Assembly (NCBI RefSeq): GCF_009377235.1
Contig: NZ_VMNX01000002.1
Span: forward strand, 62,001-126,000
DNA length: 64,000 nt
DNA from: Streptomyces acidicola
GTDB taxonomy: Bacteria; Actinomycetota; Actinomycetes; Streptomycetales; Streptomycetaceae
Direction of reading: 5' to 3'
In this document: in pieces, positions 7,167 to 15,597 of the stretch
Layout of the letters: every line of letters starts with the position of its first letter
Numbering within the stretch: position 1 is the stretch's first letter
Notes under the pieces: model-generated
Told to the model about the DNA's origin: nothing
The model's database searches: none
Seen by the model: only the letters and a program-made list of their open reading frames with translations
Made by a program: the position numbers and the translations under genes

Positions 7167-8534
7167 CTAGGACCTGGGGCTGTTGAACACCGCGGCCACT
7201 TCCGGGATGCGGTCGATGTAGCCGTCGAGCAGTTTGCGGCCGATGGTGACCGAGTCGACCAGGGGGTGGAGGGAGAAGGCCTTCGCTGCGGCGGCGCGGG
7301 AGCCGGTGGTGGCCGCACCGATGGTGAGGCGTTCCACCGCCTTGACCTGTTGCATCAGGCCGGCCTGGTGAAGGTCGGGCTGGGTGATGGTGAGCGGATG
7401 GACACCATTGGCGTCGACCGTGACGGGTACCTCGACGACCGCGTCGTGGGGGAGGGCGGAGACGGTGGTTCCGTTGCGCACGTTGAGGATCATCGTCGCG
7501 CGCTCGTTGCGGCTGATCGCGGCCATCACCGCCAGGGCGACACCGGCGTAGCCGTGGTGCGCGGGGTCCGGCCGGAAGTCCTCGTCGGCCTCGGCCTCTC
7601 CCTGTACGGCGCCCTTGGCCTCGGCCATGTAGTTGGCGCTGCGGTTGGCGACCGCCTCCCGCCACAGCGACACGGCCGAGCCGTCGGCCGCCTCCGTCAC
7701 CCGCTGGTAGAACTCCCGCTGCTGACGGGCGAGGAACTCGCCGCGGGTCTGCGGGGCGTCGAGGATGGAGCGCACGGCGTCCCGGTTGAAGTAGTAGTAG
7801 TAGAGGTACTCGTTGGGGATCACGCCCAGGTCGCGCAGCCACTCGGTGCCGAAGACGACGCCCTCCTCCAGATCGCGGAGGCGTTCGTCGGCGAGCAGGC
7901 GGGGCAGGATGTCCTCGCCGTCGTGCAGGACGCGGCGCATCCAGCCGAGGTGATTGAGGCCGACGTAGTCGAACTGGGCCCGGGACGGGTCGAGGCCTAG
8001 GGTCGTGGCGATGCGGCGGCCCAGGCCTGACGGCGTGTCGCAGATGCCGAGGACGCGGTCGCCGAGGACGCTCTGCATCGCCTCGGTGATCATGCCGGCC
8101 GGGTTGGTGAAGTTGATGACGTAGGCGCGGGGGGCGAGGCGTCGCACCCGGTGCGCGATGTCGAGCATGACGGGTATGGTGCGCAGGCCGTAGGCCAGAC
8201 CGCCCGGGCCGGTGGTCTCCTGGCCGAGGACGTCCAGGTCGAGGGCGACGCGCTCGTCGCACATCCGCCCGGCCAGTCCGCCCACGCGGATGGCGGCGAA
8301 CACGAAGTCGCTGCCCTCCAGGGCGTCGTCGAGCGTCGTGGTGACCGTCACCCTGGGCGCGTCGGCGTGGCCGTCCGCGAACTGGGCGAGGGTCGCGGCC
8401 ATCGCCTTGAGGCGGGCCGGGTCGGTGTCGTACAGCCACACGTCGTCGATACGGGGGGAGCCCTTGTCGCGCAGTAGGGCCTGGTAGACGTACGGCACGC
8501 GGAACCCGCCGCCGCCGAGGACGGTCAACTTCAT
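7167..8534 (-). CDS. Family 4 glycoside hydrolase (6-phospho-beta-glucosidase type)
   Basis: A 455-residue cytoplasmic GH4 enzyme. The N-terminal Rossmann motif (VLGGGGFRVPYVYQALL) binds NAD, and the Cys and His of GICDTP and GLNHLGW match the Mn2+ ligands of the family; NFTNPAG is also characteristic. GH4 enzymes cleave glycosides by an unusual NAD- and metal-dependent oxidation/elimination mechanism and usually act on 6-phosphorylated disaccharides. The start codon overlaps the stop of the upstream DeoR gene (ATGA), so both are one transcript. With NagB, the PfkB kinase and the ABC importer nearby, the likely role is processing an imported beta-linked (amino)sugar disaccharide. Whether it needs a phosphorylated substrate is open, since the importer is ABC rather than PTS. 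Confidence 0.9.
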   Translation of the reverse strand: MKLTVLGGGGFRVPYVYQALLRDKGSPRIDDVWLYDTDPARLKAMAATLAQFADGHADAPRVTVTTTLDDALEGSDFVFAAIRVGGLAGRMCDERVALDLDVLGQETTGPGGLAYGLRTIPVMLDIAHRVRRLAPRAYVINFTNPAGMITEAMQSVLGDRVLGICDTPSGLGRRIATTLGLDPSRAQFDYVGLNHLGWMRRVLHDGEDILPRLLADERLRDLEEGVVFGTEWLRDLGVIPNEYLYYYYFNRDAVRSILDAPQTRGEFLARQQREFYQRVTEAADGSAVSLWREAVANRSANYMAEAKGAVQGEAEADEDFRPDPAHHGYAGVALAVMAAISRNERATMILNVRNGTTVSALPHDAVVEVPVTVDANGVHPLTITQPDLHQAGLMQQVKAVERLTIGAATTGSRAAAAKAFSLHPLVDSVTIGRKLLDGYIDRIPEVAAVFNSPRS

Positions 8535-9316
8535 GCGAGTATCACCTTTCCGTCCGCCTCTCGGCAGAGCTGGAGCGTGTTGGGGTCGGCACCGCCGGTG
8601 GTGATCAGGACGTCGATGTCGGAGAGCGAGCACACGCGCAGTGATCCGGTGCCGGGGAACTTGGTCTCGTCGGCGACCAGGACGACCTTGCCGGCTGTCT
8701 CGATCATGGCCTGTTTCAGGGGTGCCTCGACGGCCATGTTGTCCACCACGTGGCCGCCTGGCCGCACTCCTGTGCAGCTGAGGAACAGCAGGTCGGCGCT
8801 GACCTGGCGCAGTGCCTGCTCGGTGAGGGAACCGACCAGGGACTGGTAGTTGCGGCGCAGCACGCCACCGAGCATCACCAGCCGTACGGCGTCGTCGTCG
8901 CGGAGTTCGTCGAGCACCGCCAGGCTGCTGGTGATGACCGTCACGGGGCGCCCCCGCAGCCGCCGGGCGATCGCCCGAGGCGTGGTGCCGATGTCCAGGA
9001 CGATCACGCTGTTGTCCTCGACCAGCTTGACGGCTTCCTCGGCCATCGCGTCCTTCAGCGCCTCGTCACGCGAGGCGACGATGTCGAACGGGATCTCGTC
9101 CGCCGCCTCCTCGGCGGCGGGTTCCGCGGACCCACGCAGTGACAGGGCGGCACCACCGTAGGTGCGGACCAGTTCGCCATTGCGGTCGAGGAGCGTCAGG
9201 TCCCGGCGGATCGTGGACTCGCTGACCTGAAGGTGCTCAGCGAGTTCGCGTACCGAAGCCACCCCGGTCGACCGGAGCGACTCCACGATCTGCGCATGCC
9301 GTTTGCTTGAAGTCAC
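8531..9316 (-). CDS. DeoR-family sugar repressor
   Basis: A 261-residue regulator: N-terminal winged helix (VRELAEHLQVSESTIRRDL at about 20-40, the DeoR recognition helix) and a C-terminal sugar-phosphate-binding domain of the DeoRC type (VLDIGTTPRAIARRL, with VLVADETKF later). The GTG at 9316 is preferred: the in-frame ATG at 9337 sits inside a palindrome that is probably the operator. Neither has a clear ribosome site, so a leaderless message is possible. It is co-transcribed with the GH4 gene and divergent from the PfkB kinase/ABC operon, and most likely represses both arms until a phosphorylated sugar binds. Confidence 0.92.
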   Translation of the reverse strand: MTSSKRHAQIVESLRSTGVASVRELAEHLQVSESTIRRDLTLLDRNGELVRTYGGAALSLRGSAEPAAEEAADEIPFDIVASRDEALKDAMAEEAVKLVEDNSVIVLDIGTTPRAIARRLRGRPVTVITSSLAVLDELRDDDAVRLVMLGGVLRRNYQSLVGSLTEQALRQVSADLLFLSCTGVRPGGHVVDNMAVEAPLKQAMIETAGKVVLVADETKFPGTGSLRVCSLSDIDVLITTGGADPNTLQLCREADGKVILA

Positions 9317-9334
9317 GCAACGAAGATAGCACCG

Positions 9335-9354
9335 CATGACTGAAGTCAGTCATG
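9335..9354. promoter_or_regulatory. Palindromic operator, probably for the DeoR repressor
   Basis: CATGACTGA (9335-9343) and TCAGTCATG (9346-9354) form a perfect 9-bp inverted repeat around a 2-bp centre. Related sequence, ACTGACTGACTCTTGTCA, recurs at about 9376-9393 nearer the kinase gene. The palindrome lies in the divergent promoter region of the repressor and the sugar operon, the expected place for a DeoR-type operator. Confidence 0.6.
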
Positions 9355-9456
9355 CACGCGAGAAACATCGTCGTTACTGACTGACTCTTGTCATTCCGTG
9401 CAGGTGGTGCTCATAGTTGGGCACTTGGCTGGTCGCACCGGAGAGAGGCGGTCCCC

Positions 9457-10404
9457 GTGCTCGATGTGCTCTTCGCAGGCGAGGTCTTCTGTGACCTCGT
9501 TTTCGGCGGCATCCCGCACCTGCCCACCCCAGGAACCGAGGTGTACGCCGACCGGTTCGCCGTCTCCGCCGGGGGAACCGCGACCCGCAGCGTCGCCGCC
9601 GCCCGACTGGGTCTGCGGACCGGACTGTTCGGAGTGATCGGCACCGACCTCTTCGGCGAGCACCTCGCCGCCCGGCTCGCAGCCGAGGAGAACCTGGATC
9701 TGACCTGGCTGCGCCGCGACCCTTCCGTACACACCCCCGTCACGGCCGCGGTGACCCACGGACACGACCGGGCCTTCCTCACCTACGAGGAGGAGGGCGC
9801 CCGCCGCCCCGAGGTGTGGGAGGGCGAACTGCCCCCCACACGCTTCCTGCAGCTCGGCATCGGGGGACCGCTGCCCGGCTGGGCGGCCGAACTCCGCGCC
9901 CGGGGCACGCGGGTGGTGGGCGGCGTCGGCTGGGACCCCACCGGCCGCTGGCCGCACGACGTCCTCACCCGGCTCGCCGAGATCGACGTGTTCGTCTGCA
10001 ATGCCGTCGAAGCGACGAGCTACACCCGTACGAGCACGGTCGAGGAAGCCGTGAAGGTCCTGGCCGACCTTGTGCCCGACGTCGTCGTGACCGACGGTGC
10101 GAACGGCGCGGTCGCGGTGGACGGCGCCACCGGCGAGCTCGTCCGGGTTCCCGCTCCCCGTGTGCCGGCCGCCGACCCCACCGGCGCCGGTGACGTGTTC
10201 ACCGCGGCGTTGATCACCGGCCTGGACCACGGCTGGCCCCTGCCCACCCGGCTCCGCTTCGCCGGACTGTGCGCCGCCCTGTCCGTGCAGAGCCTGGGCG
10301 GTGCGAGCAGCGCACCACGCTGGGAGGCGGTCAACGCCTTCCTCGAACGCACCTCCGGAATTCCGGACGCGGACCTCGCCCGCATCCGCGCCGCCATGCC
10401 CTAG
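9457..10404 (+). CDS. PfkB-family carbohydrate kinase
   Basis: A 315-residue ribokinase-like enzyme that phosphorylates a sugar with ATP in the cytoplasm. The GTG at 9457 is chosen for its strong ribosome site (GAGAGAGG, 8-nt spacer); the frame remains open back to 9388. The N-terminal GG motif (SAGGTATRSVAAARLG) and the C-terminal anion-hole motif DPTGAGDVF with catalytic D246 are present. It is first in the operon running into the ABC sugar importer, but a 169-bp hairpin repeat sits immediately after it and even supplies its stop codon. The sugar is unresolved; fructose, tagatose or ribose type kinases share these motifs. Confidence 0.9.
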   Translation: MLDVLFAGEVFCDLVFGGIPHLPTPGTEVYADRFAVSAGGTATRSVAAARLGLRTGLFGVIGTDLFGEHLAARLAAEENLDLTWLRRDPSVHTPVTAAVTHGHDRAFLTYEEEGARRPEVWEGELPPTRFLQLGIGGPLPGWAAELRARGTRVVGGVGWDPTGRWPHDVLTRLAEIDVFVCNAVEATSYTRTSTVEEAVKVLADLVPDVVVTDGANGAVAVDGATGELVRVPAPRVPAADPTGAGDVFTAALITGLDHGWPLPTRLRFAGLCAALSVQSLGGASSAPRWEAVNAFLERTSGIPDADLARIRAAMP

Positions 10405-10569
10405 GGGGTGTTTCGAAAGTCCCGCACAGCACCCACGGCGCCCGGCACGCACTCTCGCCGCACCGGCCGAAAGCCCAAGTACGTCCAGTACGAGGGCTTT
10501 CGCCCGGCACGCCGAGAGCACGCACCGGACACCGCGGGCACCGCACAGGACTTTCGAAACACCCCCTAG
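10401..10569 (-). repeat. 169-bp near-perfect hairpin element (MITE-like)
   Basis: The two 76-bp halves 10401-10476 and 10494-10569 are inverted repeats around a 17-bp centre that itself contains GTAC-GTCCA-GTAC. The outer 22 bp (starting CTAGGGGGTGTTTCGAAA) match perfectly; CTAG at both ends could be a target duplication. Among the inner 54 positions there are 17 differences: 15 would be G-U wobble pairs in an RNA read from the minus strand and the other 2 would be G opposite G. It encodes no protein. The kinase stop codon TAG lies in the left CTAG. Strand is given as the one whose RNA folds best. Confidence 0.75.
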
Positions 10570-10679
10570 CAGCACACGCCCGGGTCATGCTCCCGCACGC
10601 ACCGCGCACTCCGACTCCGAAGGACACCGCCCCTCAGTTTCCCGGACGACCGCTCCACCAGCCCCAGGAGGAACCTCCC

Positions 10680-12065
10680 ATGACCGAGAGAACCTCACGC
10701 CGTACGCGGCGGCGCGTCATCGCCGCGGCGGCGCTCGCCACCGGTGTCCTCACCGGCATGGCGGCCTGCGCGCCCGGCCAGGGCAGCGGCTCGTCCGCCG
10801 ACAGCACCAAGAGCGCGGGCCCGGTCTCCACCGATCCGGCCAAGGCGGGCAAGGTCACTCTCACCGCGTGGGACCAGAACACCGACCCGGGCACGAACGC
10901 CTCCAGCGAGGCGCTCAACGAGGCGTTCATGAAGAAGTACCCGAACGTCACCATCAAGCGCGTCTCCCGGTCCTTCTCCGACCTCAAGACGACTCTGAAG
11001 CTCGCCCTGTCCTCCGCCAACCCGCCCGACGTCGTCCAGGCCAACCAGGGCTACCCCGACATGGGCGCCTTCGTGAAAGCAGGGCTTCTGCAGCCCGTGG
11101 ACAGGTACGCCAAGGCCTACGGCTGGAACACCTCTTTCCCTTCCCAACTGCTCGACCTCAACCGCTTCACCTCCGACGGCAGGACCTGGAAGACGGGCAA
11201 CCTGTACGGCGTCTCCCAGACCGGTGAGATCGTCGGCATCTACTACAACAAGGCGAAGCTGAAGGCGCTGGGCCTGGCCGTCCCCACCACCCTCCCCGAG
11301 TTCGAGACCGCTCTCGCCAAGGCCAAGTCGTCGGGACTGCAGCCCATCTCCTACGGTGACGCCGACAAGAGCCCCGGCATCCACCTCTTCGGCGTCGTCC
11401 AGGCCGCCACCGCCGGCAAGGAGGAGGTCCGGAAACTCGTCTTCAACGAGGGCGACGCCAAATGGACCGATCCGGGGACCCTCAAGGCCGCCACCACCCT
11501 GCGCAGTTGGGCCGACAAGGGCTACCTGGGCTCCGGCTTCAACGGCCAGAGCAAGGACCAGGCCGTCGCCGCCTTCGCCGGGGGCAAGTCCCTGTTCCTC
11601 GTGGACGGCACCTGGCAGGCCGCCGTCGTCGCCCCGAAGATGAAGACGAACGTCGGCTTCACCGCACTCAGCCCCGCCACCGGACAGCCTCCCCTCACCC
11701 AGGGCGGCCAAGGCCTCGCTTGGGCAGTCACCTCCACGTCCAAGCACCCGGACGTGGCCGCCGCGTACATCAACTTCCTCGTCGACAACAACGGTATGAA
11801 GGTTTCCGCCGACAACGGCAACCTGCCCGCCCTGCCGCCCGCCGACTACAAGCCGGCCTCCGGCACCGTCGCCGCCGACGTCCTCACCCAGTGGAAGTCC
11901 GTGAGCCAGAAGGACGGCCTGCTGCCCTACCTCGACTACACCACCCCCACCTTCTACGACACCCTCACCGCCGCCGTACAGGAACTGACGGCCGGACAGC
12001 TCACTCCCAAAGCGTTCACCGACCAACTCCAGTCCGACTACTCCTCGTTCCAGAACAGCAGGTAG
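10680..12065 (+). CDS. Sugar ABC transporter substrate-binding lipoprotein
   Basis: A 461-residue extracellular solute-binding protein (family 1). The N-terminus is Arg rich (RRTRRRV), followed by a hydrophobic stretch and a lipobox ending at C30 (GMAAC), so the mature protein is lipid-anchored; the twin-arginine-like start makes Tat export possible. The body shows the maltose/multiple-sugar binding pattern: LTAWDQNTDPG near the N-terminus, PDVVQANQG, IVGIYYNKAKL, and LVDGTWQA. The start has a strong ribosome site (AGGAGG at 10666-10671). It is followed 10 bp later by two permease genes. The ligand is unknown; the GH4 and NagB neighbours favour a beta-glucoside or amino-sugar oligosaccharide. 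Confidence 0.93.
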   Translation: MTERTSRRTRRRVIAAAALATGVLTGMAACAPGQGSGSSADSTKSAGPVSTDPAKAGKVTLTAWDQNTDPGTNASSEALNEAFMKKYPNVTIKRVSRSFSDLKTTLKLALSSANPPDVVQANQGYPDMGAFVKAGLLQPVDRYAKAYGWNTSFPSQLLDLNRFTSDGRTWKTGNLYGVSQTGEIVGIYYNKAKLKALGLAVPTTLPEFETALAKAKSSGLQPISYGDADKSPGIHLFGVVQAATAGKEEVRKLVFNEGDAKWTDPGTLKAATTLRSWADKGYLGSGFNGQSKDQAVAAFAGGKSLFLVDGTWQAAVVAPKMKTNVGFTALSPATGQPPLTQGGQGLAWAVTSTSKHPDVAAAYINFLVDNNGMKVSADNGNLPALPPADYKPASGTVAADVLTQWKSVSQKDGLLPYLDYTTPTFYDTLTAAVQELTAGQLTPKAFTDQLQSDYSSFQNSR

Positions 12066-12075
12066 GCCGCATCCC

Positions 12076-13023
12076 ATGGCTGTCACCGCACCCCGCCCGA
12101 CGGCACGCAACCGCCTGGCCGGCGCCCCCACAGGGCGGTCGGCCCGGCGCCGCGGTCGCGTCCAGTGGAAGGGCTACCTGTACGCCCTTCCCGCCCTGAC
12201 CGTCCTCACGGTCTTCCTGCTGGTCCCGCTCGGCCAGTTGGTCCAGATCTCCCTCTACCACTGGGACGGCGTGTCCGCCTCCACATGGGCCGGGCTCACG
12301 AACTACACCGACATCGCCCGCGACCCCCAGCTACGCGCAGGCTTCCTGCACGCCTTCGTCCTGATCCTGTTCTTCTCGGTCATTCCGATCGCGCTGGCCC
12401 TGCTGCTCGCCGCCGTCACCACAAGGGCCGGCCGACTCCGGGGCGTCTCGGTCTTCAGAGCGATGATCTTCCTTCCGCAGGTGGTCGCCATGGTCGTCAC
12501 GGCCACCGCCTGGACGGCGATCTACGCCCCCGACGGCGTGCTGAACGCCGCGCTGCGCACCGTGGGCATGGAGGCGGTCACGCGCCCCTGGCTCGGAGAC
12601 TTCTCCACCGCGCTGCCCGCCGTCGGACTCATCGGCACCTGGCTGCAGATCGGCCTGTGCCTGGTGCTGTTCATCGCCGGCATCGGGCAGATCCCGACGG
12701 AGCTCTACGAGGCCGCCAAGATCGACGGCGCCGGAGCAGTACGGGAGTTCTTCGCCATCACCCTGCCCGGCCTGCGAGGACAGATCGCGGTCGCGCTCAC
12801 ACTCACCGTGATCGCCGCCCTGCGCACCTTCGACCTGGTCTACGTCGCCACTCACGGCGGCCCCGGCAACGCCACCAGCCTGCCCGCCTTCGAGGTCTAC
12901 AACCGGGCCTTCGGCACCGGCCAGGTCGGCTCGGCCTCTGCCATCGCCGTCGTCCTGACCGCGGTGATCCTGCTCCTCACCTTCCTGATCACCAAGCTGC
13001 AGCCCAAGGAGGACGGGACATGA
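12076..13023 (+). CDS. Sugar ABC transporter permease 1
   Basis: A 315-residue inner-membrane permease of the MalF/UgpA type with about six transmembrane segments after a basic cytoplasmic N-terminus. The cytoplasmic EAA loop that docks the ATPase reads EAAKIDGAGAVREFFAI and is followed by TLPGL. It lies 10 bp after the binding-protein gene and overlaps the second permease by 4 bp (ATGA). No ATP-binding subunit is encoded in the operon, so it presumably uses a shared ATPase such as MsiK encoded elsewhere (known for Streptomyces sugar importers; inference here). Confidence 0.95.
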   Translation: MAVTAPRPTARNRLAGAPTGRSARRRGRVQWKGYLYALPALTVLTVFLLVPLGQLVQISLYHWDGVSASTWAGLTNYTDIARDPQLRAGFLHAFVLILFFSVIPIALALLLAAVTTRAGRLRGVSVFRAMIFLPQVVAMVVTATAWTAIYAPDGVLNAALRTVGMEAVTRPWLGDFSTALPAVGLIGTWLQIGLCLVLFIAGIGQIPTELYEAAKIDGAGAVREFFAITLPGLRGQIAVALTLTVIAALRTFDLVYVATHGGPGNATSLPAFEVYNRAFGTGQVGSASAIAVVLTAVILLLTFLITKLQPKEDGT

Positions 13024-13841
13024 TCTCCCGTCGGGAACGCGCGCTCAACTACGCCATCCTGACCGTTTTCGCCGCGCTGGCCCTGGTACCGCTGCTCGGC
13101 GTGGTGGCGTCCGCGCTGACCCCCGCCGCGCAGTCGTCGCCCTCCTTCACCTGGCCGGACCGCCTCGACCTCGGCAACTTCGCCACGGCCTGGAAACAGG
13201 GCCACTTCGCCACCTACCTGACCTCCAGCCTGCTGGTCGCGGTGTCGGTGGTGGTGCTGACGGCCACCCTGGCGATCCTGGCAGGCTTCTCCTTCGCCCA
13301 CTTCGACTACCCCGGCCGCTCGCTCCTCTTCTACGTCACCCTGATCGGGCTGATGGTGCCGCCCGAGGCCTTCGTCATCCCGCTGTACTTCAACCTGCGC
13401 GACACGGGACTCACCGACTCCTACTGGTCGTTGATCCTGCCGCAGACCGCCCAGTCCCTCGCCTTCAGCGTCTTCTGGATGCGCAACTTCTTCCGCTCGG
13501 TACCGGCCGGCATCATCGAGGCGGCACGCCTGGACGGGGCGTCGGACTGGCGGCTGCTGTGGCGGATCCTGGTGCCCACCAGCCGTCCGGCGCTGCTCAC
13601 GATGGCGATGCTGGTGTTCATGTGGACCTGGAACGAGTTCCTGCTCCCGCTGGTCATGATCACCGACGAGAACAAGCGCACCGCACCCCTGGGCCTGGCC
13701 TTCTTCCAGAGCGAACACACCACCCAGTACTCCCTGCTCGCGGCAGCCTCCATCATCGTCGCCCTGCCGGTCGTCGCCCTGTACGTCTTCCTGCAACGCC
13801 ACTTCATCTCCGGGATGCTCTCCGGAGCGGTGAAGGGCTGA
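13020..13841 (+). CDS. Sugar ABC transporter permease 2
   Basis: A 273-residue MalG/UgpE-type permease with six predicted membrane helices and the EAA loop EAARLDGASDWRLLWRI followed by LVPTSRP. It pairs with the preceding permease to form the channel. The ATG at 13020 overlaps the upstream stop. It is the last gene of the sugar operon; I see no convincing hairpin in the 49 bp before the next gene. Confidence 0.95.
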   Translation: MISRRERALNYAILTVFAALALVPLLGVVASALTPAAQSSPSFTWPDRLDLGNFATAWKQGHFATYLTSSLLVAVSVVVLTATLAILAGFSFAHFDYPGRSLLFYVTLIGLMVPPEAFVIPLYFNLRDTGLTDSYWSLILPQTAQSLAFSVFWMRNFFRSVPAGIIEAARLDGASDWRLLWRILVPTSRPALLTMAMLVFMWTWNEFLLPLVMITDENKRTAPLGLAFFQSEHTTQYSLLAAASIIVALPVVALYVFLQRHFISGMLSGAVKG

Positions 13842-13890
13842 AGTCGCACGGGTGCACAACCAATCGAGTCATCCGTAAGTCGGTTTTGGC

Positions 13891-15330
13891 ATGACACGTC
13901 TTCGCATGTCCCTACCTGCCCGGGCCGCACTCGCGTCCTCACTCACCGCCTCCGTACTGCTGACTTTGGGCGCGGCAGGGCCCGCGTCCGCCGACAGCGA
14001 CCAGCTCTGGACGTACTCCGAGCCGTATGAGTTGGTCCTGCCCGGCGCATACGAGGACGGGTCTGCGCCGGAGCGGACCGTCGCACTCAAGGTCACGCAC
14101 GACAACGCGGACAACCAGGTCGGCGCCGGACGGATCAGCGTGGACGCGGGGGACCTGGCCGCGTTCGCGAAGGTCACCTGGCCCGCCAACTGCGCGCCCG
14201 AGACCGGCGCCACCGCTGTCTGTGACGTACCGGCGCTCACCGGCTCCGAGCCAGTGACCGCCGCCGTGCTCAAGGTCAGCGCGCTGCCGGATGCCCCGGA
14301 GGGCACGGAAGGTAATGTGCGCTACACCGCTGTCGCGGGCGACCTGACGTCCCCCCAGGGCGAGACCCGGGTGACCGTCGGCAATGGCCCCGACCTGGCT
14401 CTCAGTGAGTCGCCGCGACAGGACGGCGTCACCCCCGGCTCCAGGATCACGGTCCCCGCCACTCTCGGCAACAACGGCAACCGCACCGCGGACGGCGCTC
14501 TGCTGCACCTGTTCGCCTCCCGCGGCCTTACCTTTGCCCAGCGGCCCGCGAACTGCGAGTACCGGGACGAGGAAAGGGGAACCGAGGCACTGTGTGTGCT
14601 CGACGGGCCGATCGCCCCCGGCCAGTCGTTCGCACTCAGCAGCCCGCTGAAGGTCGGCACTAACGCCCTGTACGAGCGGTACGACTACTCCGTCGAGCCC
14701 TACTCCGACGAGGCCCTGGAAGCGGCCCGAGCCGGCAGGACGTACACGCGGGGTACGGGAGCCGAGTTGAAGCCACAGCCCGCACAGGCCCGTCCCACGG
14801 TCGCCGCCGGGACCCCCGTCCCCGATCTGGACCCCCAGGACAACAACCGTGCCGTGATCATCCACGCTTCGAACACCGCCGACCTCAAGCTGATCGGCAG
14901 CCGGACCGAAGGCGCGGTCGGCGACACCGTACGGGCCGACGTCACGGTCAGGAACCGCGGCCCGGCCTGGATCGCCTCACTCGGCGCGGGCGAGCCCGCG
15001 GCCACCGTCGACGTTCGCATCCCCTCGGGTACGACCGTCACCGCCAAACCCGAGGCCTGCTACGCACGGACCAAGAACGGCGAGTGGCTGGAGGAGCAAC
15101 TCGGCGCACCCCGCTACTACTGCACCACGCCGATCTACCTGAACGAGCGCGCCACCCACGCCTTCTCCTTCGACCTGCGCGTCGACCGTGAAGGCACGTT
15201 CCGGTCCAGGGCGGCCATCAACAACGACCAGTACGAGCCGCCCATCCGCTCCTTCGATCCCAACCTGGCCAACAACTCCGCCGCTCTCGTCGTCAAGGGC
15301 CTGGCACCGAACGGGTCGCCGTCTTCGTGA
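13891..15330 (+). CDS. Large Sec-secreted protein of unknown function
   Basis: A 479-residue exported protein. The signal peptide (MTRLRM, hydrophobic core, ASA/DS cleavage near 35) is clear. The mature part is a series of beta-sandwich-like stretches, including two with the look of extracellular adhesion or DUF11-type repeats (ITVPATLGNNGNRTADGAL and VRADVTVRNRGPAWIASLG), with scattered Cys pairs that could form disulfides. No LPXTG sorting motif and no catalytic motif is seen. A ribosome site is not evident. It follows the sugar importer by 49 bp but has no obvious functional link. I do not recognise a named family. Confidence 0.8.
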   Translation: MTRLRMSLPARAALASSLTASVLLTLGAAGPASADSDQLWTYSEPYELVLPGAYEDGSAPERTVALKVTHDNADNQVGAGRISVDAGDLAAFAKVTWPANCAPETGATAVCDVPALTGSEPVTAAVLKVSALPDAPEGTEGNVRYTAVAGDLTSPQGETRVTVGNGPDLALSESPRQDGVTPGSRITVPATLGNNGNRTADGALLHLFASRGLTFAQRPANCEYRDEERGTEALCVLDGPIAPGQSFALSSPLKVGTNALYERYDYSVEPYSDEALEAARAGRTYTRGTGAELKPQPAQARPTVAAGTPVPDLDPQDNNRAVIIHASNTADLKLIGSRTEGAVGDTVRADVTVRNRGPAWIASLGAGEPAATVDVRIPSGTTVTAKPEACYARTKNGEWLEEQLGAPRYYCTTPIYLNERATHAFSFDLRVDREGTFRSRAAINNDQYEPPIRSFDPNLANNSAALVVKGLAPNGSPSS

Positions 15331-15597
15331 CGTCCTGAACTGTCACGGCGCGTCGGGCACCGCCTCGATCTCGCCGTGCCTGGCGGCCTCGTATCGGGTC
15401 TGGCTCCGGGCATCGTCATCCGCCTGCGGGCCGGACCCGTCACTTTCGTCCAAGCGTCGCCGATCTTTGTCCATGGACGGGTCCGCCGCCAGGGCCGAGG
15501 GTGGGGCCATGGGCGAATACAGGGTCGGGGGTGGGCAATCGTGCGCTCGGGGCGACGTCCTGGAGGCCTGCGGCTGCTGAAAGGCCAGGACAGGCAC

